Positions 38,480 to 48,304 of a stretch of 64,000 bases of DNA are shown here, one piece after another. Numbering within the stretch: the first letter of the stretch is position 1; every line of letters starts with the position of its first letter. Position numbers and translations under genes: made by a program. The stretch comes from Serratia ureilytica (GTDB taxonomy: Bacteria; Pseudomonadota; Gammaproteobacteria; Enterobacterales; Enterobacteriaceae). The stretch spans positions 620,001 through 684,000 of the forward strand of contig NZ_JABXOF010000001.1 in NCBI RefSeq assembly GCF_013375155.1. The letters are read 5' to 3'. The notes under the pieces were generated by a model. The model saw only the letters and a list, made by a program, of their open reading frames with translations, did no database searches and was not told the DNA's origin.

Positions 38480-39214
38480 ATGAGCTTCGAAGGTAAAATC
38501 GTTCTGGTCACCGGCGCGAGCCGCGGTATTGGCCGAGCTATTGCAGAAACGTTTGTGGCCCGCGGCGCCAAAGTGATCGGCACCGCGACCAGCGAGAGCG
38601 GCGCTGAAGCGATCAGCGGCTACCTGGGCGCAAACGGCAAAGGGTTTATGTTGAACGTTGTTGATGCGCAATCTATCGACAGCGTGCTGGCATCGATTCG
38701 CGCCGAATTTGGCGAAATCGACATTTTAGTGAATAATGCCGGCATTACGCGTGATAACCTGCTGATGCGTATGAAGGATGATGAGTGGGAGGATATCCTC
38801 GACACTAACCTGACTTCCGTATTCCGCCTGTCAAAAGCGGTAATGCGCGCTATGATGAAAAAGCGGTTTGGCCGTATCATCACCATCGGTTCCGTTGTCG
38901 GCACCATGGGGAACGCAGGGCAGGCGAACTACGCGGCGGCTAAAGCCGGTCTGATTGGTTTTAGCAAATCTTTGGCACGTGAAGTTGCTTCTCGTGGCAT
39001 TACGGTCAACGTCGTGGCACCTGGCTTTATTGAGACGGACATGACACGGGCGTTGACAGATGATCAACGCGCAGGCATTTTGTCATCAGTTCCAGCCAAC
39101 CGGCTGGGCGATGCTAAAGAAATCGCCAGCGCTGTTGCATTTTTGGCCTCTGATGAGGCCGGCTATATCACCGGTGAAACGTTACATGTCAATGGCGGCA
39201 TGTACATGATTTAA
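38480..39214 (+). CDS. fabG: 3-oxoacyl-ACP reductase FabG
   Basis: A 244-residue NADPH-dependent short-chain dehydrogenase, the first reduction in each elongation cycle. The N-terminal cofactor motif is [13 protein letters not shown] (about 12-24), then NNAG near 86-89, catalytic Ser in IGSVVG and the Tyr/Lys pair YAAAKAG (about 151-157). I use the second of two adjacent ATGs (38480), giving the E. coli length. The first (38477) is equally possible given the AGAGGAAA ribosome binding site. Confidence 0.95.
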   Translation: MSFEGKIVLVTGASRGIGRAIAETFVARGAKVIGTATSESGAEAISGYLGANGKGFMLNVVDAQSIDSVLASIRAEFGEIDILVNNAGITRDNLLMRMKDDEWEDILDTNLTSVFRLSKAVMRAMMKKRFGRIITIGSVVGTMGNAGQANYAAAKAGLIGFSKSLAREVASRGITVNVVAPGFIETDMTRALTDDQRAGILSSVPANRLGDAKEIASAVAFLASDEAGYITGETLHVNGGMYMI

Positions 39215-39368
39215 AAAATGTGAAAACCATTTGCGTTATTTGAGGCAAAAACCGCAAAATAGCGTAAAATCGTGGTTTGACCAGCCGGGATTTAGTTGCA
39301 TCTTTTTCAGCATTTTATACACTACGAAAACCATCGCGAAAGCGAGTTTTGATAGGAAATTTAAGAGT

Positions 39369-39605
39369 ATGAGCACTATCGAAGAACGCGTTAAGAAAAT
39401 CATTGTTGAGCAACTGGGTGTTAAACAGGAAGAAGTTTTGAACAACGCTTCTTTCGTTGAAGATCTGGGCGCTGATTCTCTTGACACCGTTGAGCTGGTA
39501 ATGGCACTGGAAGAAGAATTCGACACCGAGATTCCAGACGAAGAAGCTGAGAAGATCACTACTGTTCAGGCAGCTATTGATTTCATCAACGCTAGCCAGC
39601 AGTAA
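39369..39605 (+). CDS. acpP: Acyl carrier protein AcpP
   Basis: A 78-residue, highly acidic acyl carrier. The phosphopantetheine-bearing Ser is in GADSLDTVE (residue 37 with the initiator Met). Helices and sequence ([49 protein letters not shown]) are practically those of E. coli. The 154-base gap after fabG contains its own strong promoter region (TTTTATACACT near 39315 as a candidate -10), fitting its very high expression. An intrinsic terminator follows at 39617. Confidence 0.97.
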   Translation: MSTIEERVKKIIVEQLGVKQEEVLNNASFVEDLGADSLDTVELVMALEEEFDTEIPDEEAEKITTVQAAIDFINASQQ

Positions 39606-39616
39606 GAGAACATATC

Positions 39617-39646
39617 TAGGCGGTCGTTCGACCGCCTAAGTTTTTT
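39617..39646 (+). terminator. Terminator/attenuator after acpP
   Basis: A perfect 9-bp stem TAGGCGGTC / GACCGCCTA with a 4-base loop, then AG and six T. It lies between acpP and fabF, so part of the transcription likely stops here. Confidence 0.85.
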
Positions 39647-39687
39647 CTATCCCTAGTGTCATATTTTTCCCTCCCTGGAGGACAAAC

Positions 39688-40929
39688 GTGTCTAAGCGTC
39701 GAGTAGTTGTGACCGGACTGGGCATGTTGTCTCCTGTCGGCAATACGGTAGAGTCCACGTGGAACGCTCTTCTTGCCGGTCAGAGTGGCATCAGCCTGAT
39801 CGACCATTTCGATACCACTGCCTATGCGACCAAGTTTGCTGGCCTGGTAAAGAATTTTAATTCTGAGGATTTCATCTCTCGCAAAGATGCGCGCAAGATG
39901 GACGCCTTTATCCAGTACGGTATCGCTGCCGGCATGCAAGCCATGCAGGATGCAGGTCTGGACATCACCGAGGCTAACGCCAGCCGCATTGGAGCCGCGA
40001 TCGGTTCCGGCATCGGCGGCCTGGGTTTGATTGAAGAAAACCACAGTTCACTGGTTAACGGTGGCCCACGGAAAATCAGTCCGTTCTTCGTGCCTTCCAC
40101 CATTGTGAATATGATTGCAGGTCACCTGACAATCATGTACGGCATGCGTGGCCCAAGCATTTCCATCGCCACCGCCTGTACTTCAGGTGTACACAACATC
40201 GGCCATGCCGCGCGTATCATTGCTTACAATGATGCGGATGTGATGCTGGCCGGTGGGGCAGAGAAAGCCAGCACCCCATTGGGCGTCGGCGGCTTTGGCG
40301 CAGCGCGCGCCCTGTCCACCCGTAATGACAACCCGCAGGCGGCGAGCCGTCCGTGGGATAAAGACCGCGACGGCTTCGTGCTGGGCGACGGCGCCGGCAT
40401 GATGGTGCTGGAAGAGTACGAACACGCGAAAAAACGCGGCGCGAAAATCTACGCCGAAGTGGTTGGCTTTGGGATGAGCAGCGATGCTTATCACATGACG
40501 TCACCACCGGAAAACGGCGCTGGCGCTGCGTTGGCGATGGAAAATGCCCTGCTTGACGCCGGTGTGACCCCGTCACAAATCGGTTACATCAACGCACACG
40601 GCACCTCTACGCCAGCGGGCGACCAGGCGGAAGCGCAGGCGGTGAAATCCGTGTTCGGCGCTGATGCCCAGCGTGTGCTGGTGAGTTCGACCAAATCGAT
40701 GACCGGCCACCTGTTGGGTGCGGCGGGCGCGATCGAGTCCATCTTTACCGTGCTGGCGCTGCGCGATCAGGCGGTACCGCCGACCATCAACCTGGATAAC
40801 CCGGATGAAGGTTGCGATCTGGACTTCGTGCCTCACGAAGCGCGCCAGGTCAGCGATATGGAGTACACCCTGTGTAACTCTTTCGGCTTCGGCGGCACCA
40901 ATGGCTCGCTGATCTTCCGCCGAGTGTAA
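39688..40929 (+). CDS. fabF: 3-oxoacyl-ACP synthase II (FabF)
   Basis: The 413-residue KAS II elongates acyl-ACP and controls cis-vaccenate formation at low temperature. The GTG start at 39688 follows CCTGGAGGAC. The catalytic triad is visible: Cys164 in TACTSG, His in [11 protein letters not shown] and His in [12 protein letters not shown]. The C-terminal [14 protein letters not shown] is standard. It has E. coli length (413). A strong terminator follows, so pabC and downstream genes use another promoter. Confidence 0.96.
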   Translation: MSKRRVVVTGLGMLSPVGNTVESTWNALLAGQSGISLIDHFDTTAYATKFAGLVKNFNSEDFISRKDARKMDAFIQYGIAAGMQAMQDAGLDITEANASRIGAAIGSGIGGLGLIEENHSSLVNGGPRKISPFFVPSTIVNMIAGHLTIMYGMRGPSISIATACTSGVHNIGHAARIIAYNDADVMLAGGAEKASTPLGVGGFGAARALSTRNDNPQAASRPWDKDRDGFVLGDGAGMMVLEEYEHAKKRGAKIYAEVVGFGMSSDAYHMTSPPENGAGAALAMENALLDAGVTPSQIGYINAHGTSTPAGDQAEAQAVKSVFGADAQRVLVSSTKSMTGHLLGAAGAIESIFTVLALRDQAVPPTINLDNPDEGCDLDFVPHEARQVSDMEYTLCNSFGFGGTNGSLIFRRV

Positions 40930-40951
40930 CTCGCGCGGTTGTTCGCTGATG

Positions 40952-40983
40952 AAAAGCCCGGTTTTTTAACCGGGCTTTTTTAC
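40952..40983. terminator. Bidirectional terminator after fabF
   Basis: A 12-bp stem (AAAAGCCCGGTT / AACCGGGCTTTT) with TTTT loop and T-runs in both directions. It separates fabF from the convergent metallopeptidase gene. Confidence 0.9.
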
Positions 40984-41019
40984 GCGTACAATTTGACGGA
41001 GAGGGGCATCTGCAGGGGG

Positions 41020-41596
41020 CTATTTTATATTTTTCGCCGCTTGCAACACGGATTGATTGCCAAGTGAAGCCTGCCACATCTCGAATTGAGTACGCCATTC
41101 TTCGAAGGGGGCGCCCAGTGAGCGCGGGTCGCCACTCATGGAATAAGCCATGCCCTCAATCAGCCATGAGGACTTGGTCAACATGGCGAGATTACCGAAG
41201 GATTCTGCCTGCCGATAGTGGATCATTTCATGCGTTAAGTAGAACGCTGTCCAACCGCGTGGTGCAACAATCAGACCGAGATCACCAATCGCAGCGGCGG
41301 CCCGTTTTCCCATGCCGAACATCTCGGCGCAGGCTGCTGCGCTGCAGAACACGACTCGAGGGCTGCCGATAAATGGTCCGACGGCGTTACTGGCGTGCGC
41401 ATAGCCGGTTAGATAAAGCTTTTGAGCATCTACTAATTTTGCGACATCATCCGTGCAGAGGGTTGTTGTTGGGCATGTTATTCCCGGCAGCAATGAGGGG
41501 AAGGCAACGCGTAGCGGCTTTATGGTCAGCAGCCCGGCAGTTATCAGAATGGTAAATAAAATTATAATTATTGATAATATTTTTTTTGTATTTCAT
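41020..41596 (-). pseudogene. Frameshifted gluzincin-like metallopeptidase
   Basis: The reverse-strand frame 41020-41493 encodes a protein with a zinc-peptidase signature: HEMIH (HExxH) followed about 20 residues on by WLIEGMAYS, as in gluzincins, where Glu is the third zinc ligand. Upstream in the same frame lies a perfect membrane anchor/signal helix (KKILSIIIILFTILITAGLL) but no start codon. A good ATG at 41596 (MKYKK..) is out of frame by one base. The break is at a run of eight A on the coding strand (41580-41587). With seven A the ORF would read MKYKKILSIIII... straight into the peptidase, about 191 residues. It is either a pseudogene, a phase-variable gene or a sequencing error. The specific peptidase family is not recognised. 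No equivalent is between fabF and pabC in E. coli. Confidence 0.7.
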
Positions 41597-41735
41597 GCGG
41601 ATAGCCTAATTTTTCCAATGAGCTACCATAACACCAGCCGAGCTGGATGATAAGTGGTCATATTGAGCGCTTTTGCATTAACGGCCGCCTGCTATTCTGC
41701 GAGCCTAATGAAATCACCCGGCAACAGGAGAAAGC

Positions 41736-42533
41736 ATGTACTGGATTAACGGACAACGCCACGATGCGCTGGCGCCGAGCGATCGTGGCCTGCAGTTCGG
41801 CGACGGCTGCTTTACTACCGCCCGGGTTATCGACGGTAAAATCGAGCTGCTGCCCTGGCATCTGGAGCGGCTGCAGCAGGCGGCCCAACGGCTGATGCTG
41901 CCCGCCACCGATTGGCCGGCTTTCGAGCGCGAGATGGCGCAGGCGGCAGAATCAATTTCGCTCGGCGTGGTCAAAGCGATACTGACGCGCGGCAGCGGTG
42001 GACGAGGCTACAGCCCGACGGGGTGCGAAAACCCGACGCGCATCGTCGCCCGCAGCAGCTACCCTGCGCACTATTTGCAGTGGCGCGAGCAGGGCATCAC
42101 GCTTGCGCTCAGCCCGGTGGCGCTGGCGCGCAATCCGCTGCTGGCGGGGTTGAAGCATTTGAACCGCCTGGAGCAGGTGCTGATCCGCGCGCATCTTGAC
42201 CAGACGGCCGCCGACGAGGCGCTGGTGCTTGACACTGCCGGTATGCTGGTGGAATGCTGTGCGGCTAATTTGTTCTGGCGTAAGGGAAAAGCGGTGTTTA
42301 CCCCTGACCTGAGCCAGGCGGGCGTCGCGGGCCTGATGCGGCGACGGGTGATCGCGCTGCTGGCGGGATCGGAATACCGTCTGCACTGCGTCAGCGAGCC
42401 GCTGGAGACGCTGGCCGATGCCGACGAAGTCCTGGTGAGCAACGCGCTGATGCCGCTGCTGCCGGTAAACGTTGCTCAATCATGGCGTTATCATTCGCGC
42501 CAGCTGTATGATTTTTTGCGTCCACACTGTTAA
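41736..42533 (+). CDS. pabC: 4-amino-4-deoxychorismate lyase PabC
   Basis: A 265-residue PLP-dependent lyase (fold IV, aminotransferase IV family) making 4-aminobenzoate for folate. The cofactor Lys is residue 140 in GLKHLNRLEQ, as in E. coli. SDRGLQFGDGCFTT and the NLFWRKG region are further family marks. ACAGGAGAAAGC precedes the ATG. It heads the pabC-mltG-tmk-holB-ycfH run. The upstream 140 bases (41597-41735) must carry its promoter and that of the divergent peptidase gene. Confidence 0.93.
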   Translation: MYWINGQRHDALAPSDRGLQFGDGCFTTARVIDGKIELLPWHLERLQQAAQRLMLPATDWPAFEREMAQAAESISLGVVKAILTRGSGGRGYSPTGCENPTRIVARSSYPAHYLQWREQGITLALSPVALARNPLLAGLKHLNRLEQVLIRAHLDQTAADEALVLDTAGMLVECCAANLFWRKGKAVFTPDLSQAGVAGLMRRRVIALLAGSEYRLHCVSEPLETLADADEVLVSNALMPLLPVNVAQSWRYHSRQLYDFLRPHC

Positions 42534-42546
42534 CCATGGCTGATTG

Positions 42547-43572
42547 ATGAAGAAAAGAAAGCTGAAGGTCCTGTCTGTTATTGTTGTTCTGGCATTGGCG
42601 CTGCTGTTTTGGGGCTACCAGAAGATCGAACGCTTTGCCGATACGCCGCTGGCTATCCAGCAAGAGACTATCTTCAAACTGCCTGCCGGCACCGGCCGGG
42701 TGGCGCTGGAAGGGTTACTGGTGCGCGATAAACTGGTGCGCAGCGGCCGCTGGTTCCAGTGGCTGCTGAAACTGGAACCGGAGCTGGCGGAGTTCAAGGC
42801 CGGAACCTACCGGTTCACGCCGGGCATGACGGTACGCCAGATGCTGAAACTGTTGGCCAGCGGCAAAGAGGCGCAGTTCACCGCGCGCTTTATCGAAGGC
42901 TCACGCCTGCGTGACTGGCAGCAGGTGCTCCAGCAGTCCAAATACCTGAAACACACTCTGGCGGGCAAAAGCGACGCGGAGATCGCCACCGCGCTCGGCA
43001 TTGCTGCAGGAGAAACTCCGGAAGGGCGGCTGTATCCGGATACCTACCAGTATACCGCCGGCATGAGCGACATCGCGCTGCTCAAACGCGCCCACGTCCG
43101 CATGAACAAAGCGCTGCAGGCCGCCTGGGACGGCCGCGACACCAGTCTGCCGTACAAAACGCCGGAAGAGCTGCTGACCATGGCATCGATCGTTGAGAAA
43201 GAGACCGCCGTGCCGGAAGAGCGCAGCAAGGTGGCGTCGGTGTTCGTCAACCGTTTGCGTCTCGGCATGCGTCTGCAGACCGATCCGACGGTGATCTACG
43301 GCATGGGCGAGAGCTATAATGGCAACATCACGCGCAAGGATCTGGAGACGCCGACGCCTTACAACACCTATGTGATCGCCGGCCTGCCGCCAACGCCGAT
43401 CGCCATGCCGGGTGAGGCCTCGCTGCAAGCGGCTGCCAATCCGGCCAAAACGCCTTATCTCTATTTTGTCGCCGACGGCAAGGGTGGGCATACCTTCACC
43501 ACCAATCTGGCGAGCCATAACCAGGCGGTGCGCGTGTACCGTCAGGCGTTAAAGGAAAAGAATGAAAAGTAA
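42547..43572 (+). CDS. mltG: Endolytic murein transglycosylase MltG (YceG)
   Basis: A 341-residue inner-membrane enzyme that cleaves nascent glycan strands and sets their length. I use ATG at 42547. The TTG one codon earlier is less likely. One N-terminal membrane helix (about residues 7-24: [17 protein letters not shown]) precedes a LysM-like domain and the YceG catalytic domain with Glu217 in [22 protein letters not shown], and [15 protein letters not shown]. The C-terminal [25 protein letters not shown] is conserved. It overlaps tmk by 11 bases. Confidence 0.94.
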   Translation: MKKRKLKVLSVIVVLALALLFWGYQKIERFADTPLAIQQETIFKLPAGTGRVALEGLLVRDKLVRSGRWFQWLLKLEPELAEFKAGTYRFTPGMTVRQMLKLLASGKEAQFTARFIEGSRLRDWQQVLQQSKYLKHTLAGKSDAEIATALGIAAGETPEGRLYPDTYQYTAGMSDIALLKRAHVRMNKALQAAWDGRDTSLPYKTPEELLTMASIVEKETAVPEERSKVASVFVNRLRLGMRLQTDPTVIYGMGESYNGNITRKDLETPTPYNTYVIAGLPPTPIAMPGEASLQAAANPAKTPYLYFVADGKGGHTFTTNLASHNQAVRVYRQALKEKNEK

Positions 43573-44200
43573 ATTCGTTGTAATCGAAGGGCTGGAAGGC
43601 GCGGGCAAAACCACCGCGCGCGACACGGTAGTCAATGTGCTGCGTGAACATGGCATCAACGACATCGTCTTCACCCGTGAACCCGGCGGCACGCCGTTGG
43701 CGGAGAAGCTGCGCGACCTGTTCAAGCGCGGCATAGACGGCGAATTGCCGACCATCAAGGCCGAAGTCTTGATGCTGTACGCTGCGCGCGTGCAGTTGGT
43801 GGAAACCGTGATCAAACCCGCCCTGGCGCGTGGCGCCTGGGTGGTGGGCGATCGCCACGATCTCTCTTCACAAGCCTATCAGGGCGGCGGCCGTGGCGTG
43901 GATCCGCAGCTGATGACCTCGCTGCGCGACACCGTGCTGGGGGATTTTCACCCGGATCTGACGGTCTATCTCGATCTGCCTCCGCTGGTCGGCCTGCAAC
44001 GCGCGCAGGCGCGCGGTCAGTTGGATCGCATCGAGCAGGAGGCGCTGCCGTTCTTCGAACGCACCCGCGCTCGCTATCTCGAACTGGCGGCGCAGGACGA
44101 AACGATCGTCACCGTCGACGCCGCCCAGCCGCTGGAGCAGGTGACTGCGGCGATCCGCGACTGCGTCAGCCACTGGCTGCGGCAGCAGGAAGGCGCATAA
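43562..44200 (+). CDS. tmk: Thymidylate kinase
   Basis: A 212-residue kinase phosphorylating dTMP to dTDP. The P-loop is [10 protein letters not shown] (residues 8-17), followed by [15 protein letters not shown], the DRH segment [19 protein letters not shown] (dTMP site) and a lid with [11 protein letters not shown]. The start overlaps mltG and the TAA shares an A with the holB ATG (TAATG), showing tight translational coupling through the run. Confidence 0.95.
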   Translation: MKSKFVVIEGLEGAGKTTARDTVVNVLREHGINDIVFTREPGGTPLAEKLRDLFKRGIDGELPTIKAEVLMLYAARVQLVETVIKPALARGAWVVGDRHDLSSQAYQGGGRGVDPQLMTSLRDTVLGDFHPDLTVYLDLPPLVGLQRAQARGQLDRIEQEALPFFERTRARYLELAAQDETIVTVDAAQPLEQVTAAIRDCVSHWLRQQEGA

Positions 44201-45207
44201 TGAACTGGTACCCGTGGCTGAATGGCCCTTATCGCCAGCTGATTGGGCAGTACGCCGACGGCCGTGGCCATCATGCGCTGCTGCTGCATGCGGCGGCAGG
44301 CAATGGTGACGATGCGTTGGCCTACGGCCTGAGCCGTTGGTTGATCTGCCAACAGCGCAACGGCGAAAAAAGCTGCGGCGAGTGCCACAGCTGCCGGTTG
44401 ATGCTGGCGGGCAATCACCCGGATTATCACGTGTTGGCGCCGGAAAAGGGCAAGAGCAGCCTGGGCATCGAACCGATCCGCCAGGTGATTGAAACGCTGT
44501 ACGCCCACGCGCAACAGGGCGGCGCCAAGGTGATTTGGCTGCCGCAGGCCGAACAGCTGACCGAGGCGGCGGCCAACGCGCTGTTGAAAACGCTGGAGGA
44601 GCCGCCGGAGAAAACCTATTTTCTGTTGGGTTGCCGTGAGCCGTCGCGGCTGATGGCGACGCTGCGCAGCCGCTGCCTGTACTGGCATTTGGCCAGCCCG
44701 GATGAGCAGCTCAGCCTGCAGTGGTTGGGCCGGCAGGCGGCGGGCTCTCAGACAGACCGAGTCACGGCGCTGCGCCTGCACGACGGCGCGCCCCTGGCCG
44801 CCGAGCAGTTGTTGCAACCGCAGCAGTGGCAACAGCGCGGCGCCCTGTGCGCCGCATTGAGCGCCGCGCTGCCGCAACGCGATATGCTGTCGCTGTTGCC
44901 GGTGCTAAACCATGAAGACGTCGCCGAACGCCTGCATTGGCTGTGCGCGTTATTGGTGGACGCAATGAAGTGGCAACAGGGCGCGCATCACTATGTATTG
45001 AATCAGGATCAGCAGCCGCTGGTGCATCAGCTGGCCAGCCTGCTGAGCAGCTCCTCGCTGCAACAGATTGTGCAGCAGTGGCTGAACTGCCGTCACCAGC
45101 TGCTCAGCGTGGTGGGCGTCAACCGCGAGCTGCTGCTGACCGAACAGTTACTTCGCTGGGAACAGATGCTTGGCGCCGCCGGCTATTCCCAACCTCATTC
45201 GCTGTAA
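44200..45207 (+). CDS. holB: DNA polymerase III subunit delta' (HolB)
   Basis: The 335-residue clamp-loader subunit delta' (E. coli, 334). The AAA+-like fold has lost a functional P-loop (LLHAAAGNGDDALAY in place of GxxGxGK). The zinc module is present as CQQRNGEKSCGECHSCRLML, with four Cys near residues 50-65, and NALLKTLEEPPEKTYFLLGCREPSRLMATLRSRC contains the conserved SRC motif. Its start overlaps the tmk stop by one base. Confidence 0.94.
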   Translation: MNWYPWLNGPYRQLIGQYADGRGHHALLLHAAAGNGDDALAYGLSRWLICQQRNGEKSCGECHSCRLMLAGNHPDYHVLAPEKGKSSLGIEPIRQVIETLYAHAQQGGAKVIWLPQAEQLTEAAANALLKTLEEPPEKTYFLLGCREPSRLMATLRSRCLYWHLASPDEQLSLQWLGRQAAGSQTDRVTALRLHDGAPLAAEQLLQPQQWQQRGALCAALSAALPQRDMLSLLPVLNHEDVAERLHWLCALLVDAMKWQQGAHHYVLNQDQQPLVHQLASLLSSSSLQQIVQQWLNCRHQLLSVVGVNRELLLTEQLLRWEQMLGAAGYSQPHSL

Positions 45208-45226
45208 AGTATAAGAGTTAAAAATT

Positions 45227-46003
45227 ATGTTGTTAGTCGATTCTCATTGCCACCTTGACGGTCTGGATTACCAAACGCTGCACCATAATGTGGACGACGC
45301 GCTGGCCAAGGCCAAGGCGCGCGACGTCGGCTATGTGCTGGCGGTCGCCACCACGTTGCCGGGTTACCGTTCCATGACCGAACTGATCGGCGAGCGCAAC
45401 GATGTGGCTTTCTCCTGCGGGGTGCATCCGCTTAATCTGGAAGAGGGTTATGATTACGCCGAGCTGCGTCGCCTGGCGGCGGCGGAGCGGGTAGTGGCGC
45501 TGGGAGAGACCGGGCTCGATTACTTCTACCAGAAAGACAACCTTGAGCTGCAGCAGGACTCTTTCCGCGAACATATCCGCATTGGCCGTGATCTGAACAA
45601 GCCGGTGATCGTCCACACCCGCGAGGCGCGCGCGGACACGCTGGCGATCCTGCGTGAAGAGAACGCGCAAGACTGCGGCGGCGTGCTGCACTGCTTCACC
45701 GAAGATCTGGCCACGGCCGAAGCCTTGCTGGATCTGGGCTTCTACATCTCCTTCTCCGGCATCGTCACCTTCCGCAATGCCGAACAGCTGCGCGAAGTGG
45801 CACGCTACGTGCCGCTGGATCGCATGCTGGTGGAAACCGACTCGCCTTATCTGGCGCCGGTGCCGCATCGCGGCAAAGAAAACCAACCCGCCTATGTGCG
45901 TGATGTGGCTGAATACATGGCGGTATTGAAGGGCGTCAGCCTGGAACAGCTGGCCGAAGCGACCACCGCCAACTTTTCACGCTTATTTCACCTCGAACTG
46001 TGA
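45227..46003 (+). CDS. ycfH: TatD family metal-dependent hydrolase YcfH
   Basis: A 258-residue TIM-barrel hydrolase, close to E. coli YcfH. Metal ligands are visible: DSHCHLD (residues 5-11), the Glu in ALGETGLDYFY, HTREARADTL, HCFTED and ETDSPYLAPVPHRGKENQP. Members are DNA exonucleases or D-tyrosyl/other deacylases, and the exact substrate is uncertain. It is the last gene of the pabC run. A stem-loop at 46070-46100 follows. Confidence 0.92.
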   Translation: MLLVDSHCHLDGLDYQTLHHNVDDALAKAKARDVGYVLAVATTLPGYRSMTELIGERNDVAFSCGVHPLNLEEGYDYAELRRLAAAERVVALGETGLDYFYQKDNLELQQDSFREHIRIGRDLNKPVIVHTREARADTLAILREENAQDCGGVLHCFTEDLATAEALLDLGFYISFSGIVTFRNAEQLREVARYVPLDRMLVETDSPYLAPVPHRGKENQPAYVRDVAEYMAVLKGVSLEQLAEATTANFSRLFHLEL

Positions 46004-46069
46004 TCTTTGGCCTAGGCTATAGCGGTAGGTCATTGTCTGCGTAATTTTTTTTAAGCTCGTAATTAATCA

Positions 46070-46100
46070 CTGAAACGGGTAAGGTTCGCTCCCGTTTCAG
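46070..46100 (+). terminator. Stem-loop between ycfH and ptsG
   Basis: A perfect 10-bp stem CTGAAACGGG / CCCGTTTCAG with an 11-base loop, without a T-run directly after it. E. coli has a different hairpin at the same place. It may end ycfH transcripts or shape a long ptsG leader. Confidence 0.5.
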
Positions 46101-46177
46101 GGTGACTGGTGCGCGTTTTTTGCTCTGTTTTGCCAAAAAAACGCCGGTTTATGCAAAGTTGCCGCGGCTCGATCATC

Positions 46178-46199
46178 GAAACGTGATTGTCATCAAACA
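46178..46199 (+). promoter_or_regulatory. CRP site of ptsG
   Basis: GTGA-N6-TCAAA in the sequence around CGTGATTGTCATCAAAC matches the CRP half-sites and lies in the same relative place as in the E. coli ptsG promoter, where cAMP-CRP activates. Confidence 0.7.
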
Positions 46200-46211
46200 T
46201 TGCGCAGACTA

Positions 46212-46235
46212 TTTATTTTACTCTGCGTAATAAAT
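46212..46235 (+). promoter_or_regulatory. Mlc operator / core promoter of ptsG
   Basis: TTTATTTTACTCTGCGTAAT followed by AAAT differs by very few bases from the E. coli ptsG Mlc operator as I recall it (TTTTACTCTGTGTAATAAAT). Mlc represses ptsG until glucose transport sequesters it. The element overlaps the promoter. Confidence 0.75.
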
Positions 46236-46326
46236 TCAAGGGGTGCTCAGACACCCTGAATTGCAGGGGTTTTTCTCCCCCCCTTGCAGCGCGACCAATC
46301 GCGACAAGAAGTAGCAAAGCATTATT

Positions 46327-46346
46327 ACTCAGGAGCACACTCAACT
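46327..46346 (+). ncRNA. SgrS small-RNA target at the ptsG ribosome binding site
   Basis: ACTCAGGAGCACACTCAAC directly before the ptsG ATG keeps the core that pairs with SgrS in E. coli (ACTCAGGAGCAC). Glucose-phosphate stress would block ptsG translation through Hfq and SgrS. The sgrS gene is not in this window. Confidence 0.7.
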
Positions 46347-47780
46347 ATGTTCAAGAACGCATTTGCAAACCTGCAAAAAGTAGGTAAATCGCTAATGCTG
46401 CCGGTGTCCGTGTTGCCTATCGCAGGTATCCTGCTGGGCGTCGGTTCCGCCAACTTTAGCTGGCTACCTGCGGTAGTCTCCCACGTGATGGCGGAAGCGG
46501 GCGGTTCGGTCTTCGCCAACATGCCGCTGATTTTCGCCATCGGCGTCGCCTTGGGCTTCACCAACAACGACGGCGTTTCCGCGCTGGCGGCGGTGGTGGC
46601 TTACGGCATCATGGTGAAAACCATGGCGGTGGTTGCGCCGCTGGTGCTGCACTTGCCGGCTGAAGAAATTGCGGCCAAACACCTGGCGGATACCGGTGTG
46701 CTCGGGGGGATTATCTCCGGCGCCATCGCGGCCTATATGTTTAACCGCTTCTTCCGCATTCAACTGCCGGAATACCTGGGCTTCTTTGCCGGTAAGCGTT
46801 TCGTGCCGATCATTTCCGGTCTGGCGGCGATCGTTCTGGGCGTAGTGCTGTCCTTCATCTGGCCGCCGATCGGTACGGCTATCCAGACCTTCTCGCAGTG
46901 GGCGGCTTATCAGAACCCGGTCGTGGCCTTCGGCATCTACGGCGTGGTTGAGCGTGCACTGGTGCCGTTCGGTCTGCACCACATCTGGAACGTCCCGTTC
47001 CAAATGCAAATTGGCGAGTTCACCAACGCGGCGGGCCAGGTATTCCACGGTGATATCCCTCGCTATATGGCGGGCGACCCGACCGCGGGCAAACTGTCCG
47101 GCGGCTTCCTGTTCAAAATGTACGGTCTGCCTGCTGCGGCCATCGCCATCTGGCACTCGGCCAAGCCGGAAAACCGCGCGAAAGTCGGCGGCATCATGAT
47201 CTCCGCCGCGCTGACCTCGTTCCTGACCGGTATCACCGAGCCGATCGAGTTCTCCTTCATGTTCGTCGCGCCGATTCTGTACGTGATCCACGCTATCCTG
47301 GCCGGCCTGGCGTTCCCAATCTGCATCCTGTTGGGCATGCGTGACGGCACCAGCTTCTCGCACGGCCTGATCGACTTTATCGTACTGAGCGGCAACAGCA
47401 GCAAAATCTGGCTGTTCCCAATCGTCGGCATCATCTACGGTCTGGTGTACTACACCATCTTCCGCGTGCTGATTGCCAAGTTGGATCTGAAAACGCCGGG
47501 CCGTGAAGACACCGCTGCCGAGCAGTCTGCGCAGGGCGGTTCCGAAATGTCCGCGGCGCTGGTTCAGGCCTTCGGCGGCAAAGAAAACATCACTAACCTG
47601 GATGCTTGCATCACCCGTCTGCGCGTCAGCGTGGCCGACGTGTCCAAAGTTGACCAGGCGGGCCTGAAGAAACTGGGCGCAGCCGGCGTAGTCGTCGCTG
47701 GCTCCGGTGTGCAGGCCATCTTCGGCACCAAGTCCGACAACCTGAAAACCGATATGGACGAATACATCCGTAATCATTGA
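46347..47780 (+). CDS. ptsG: Glucose-specific PTS enzyme IIBC (PtsG)
   Basis: The 477-residue inner-membrane glucose permease, the same length as in E. coli. The EIIC domain (about 1-385) with ten or so helices contains [20 protein letters not shown] and [14 protein letters not shown] (substrate Glu). A short linker follows, then the EIIB domain (about 390-477), whose phospho-Cys is in [14 protein letters not shown] start at 46347 ([21 protein letters not shown]), as the ribosome binding site and SgrS target demand. An upstream in-frame extension is artefactual. Regulated by CRP, Mlc and SgrS signals seen upstream. Confidence 0.96.
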   Translation: MFKNAFANLQKVGKSLMLPVSVLPIAGILLGVGSANFSWLPAVVSHVMAEAGGSVFANMPLIFAIGVALGFTNNDGVSALAAVVAYGIMVKTMAVVAPLVLHLPAEEIAAKHLADTGVLGGIISGAIAAYMFNRFFRIQLPEYLGFFAGKRFVPIISGLAAIVLGVVLSFIWPPIGTAIQTFSQWAAYQNPVVAFGIYGVVERALVPFGLHHIWNVPFQMQIGEFTNAAGQVFHGDIPRYMAGDPTAGKLSGGFLFKMYGLPAAAIAIWHSAKPENRAKVGGIMISAALTSFLTGITEPIEFSFMFVAPILYVIHAILAGLAFPICILLGMRDGTSFSHGLIDFIVLSGNSSKIWLFPIVGIIYGLVYYTIFRVLIAKLDLKTPGREDTAAEQSAQGGSEMSAALVQAFGGKENITNLDACITRLRVSVADVSKVDQAGLKKLGAAGVVVAGSGVQAIFGTKSDNLKTDMDEYIRNH

Positions 47781-47800
47781 TTCAGGCAGGGGAGTTATCG

Positions 47801-47827
47801 AGGGAGGCGAAAGCCTCCCTTTTTTTG
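47801..47827 (+). terminator. Intrinsic terminator of ptsG
   Basis: A perfect 8-bp stem AGGGAGGC / GCCTCCCT with a GAAA tetraloop and seven or more T. The IS3 element begins 8 bases further on. Confidence 0.9.
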
Positions 47828-47888
47828 TTGCCCCTGACCCGTCCTAAATAGCGTTGACACATTTTACTCACGCACAGAGGAAAATGTG

Positions 47889-48287
47889 ATGAACCAGTAT
47901 ATTAAACGCACACAACGCGATTACTCTCTATCCTTTAAACTGGCCGTCGTCGAACAGGTCGAAAAAGGCGAAATGACTTGCCGTCAGGCCACAGACCGTT
48001 ATGGTATCCAAGGCAACGTCACCGTCATGAACTGGCTGCGCAAATACGGTCAGCTTGACTGGCGGACTTCTCCTTCCACCAGAACGTGCGGAGACAACAT
48101 GTCCAAACTCCCCCTGACGCCCGAACAGCGTATTAAAGAACTTGAGCAGCAACTGGCTGAATCTGAAGTCAAAGCCCAGTTCTTCGAAGTTGTCGTCAAA
48201 GTGATGAACACCGACTTTGGCGCCACGCTGACAAAAAAGCAGCTAACTGCCTTATCGCGCAAACACAAGTACCGGGACTCACAGTAA
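47889..48287 (+). CDS. IS3-family transposase OrfA
   Basis: A 132-residue DNA-binding subunit. The N-terminal helix-turn-helix of the IS3 OrfA type (YSLSFKLAVVEQVEKGEMTCRQATDRYGIQG, VTVMNWLRKYGQLDW) is followed by a leucine-zipper-like coiled coil (LTPEQRIKELEQQLAESEVKAQFFEVVVKVM). Near the end, the codons ACA AAA AAG contain the A6G slippery run at 48233-48239. A -1 shift there enters the orfB frame, which is open from that point to the orfB ORF. A GAGGAAAA ribosome binding site precedes the start. Confidence 0.88.
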   Translation: MNQYIKRTQRDYSLSFKLAVVEQVEKGEMTCRQATDRYGIQGNVTVMNWLRKYGQLDWRTSPSTRTCGDNMSKLPLTPEQRIKELEQQLAESEVKAQFFEVVVKVMNTDFGATLTKKQLTALSRKHKYRDSQ

Positions 48288-48304
48288 CGCGGGCCTGCCG
48301 ATGG

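Noticed and set aside
46284-46346. In-frame 21-codon N-terminal extension of ptsG
   Set aside because: It would run through the SgrS target and ribosome binding site. The E. coli start matches 46347.
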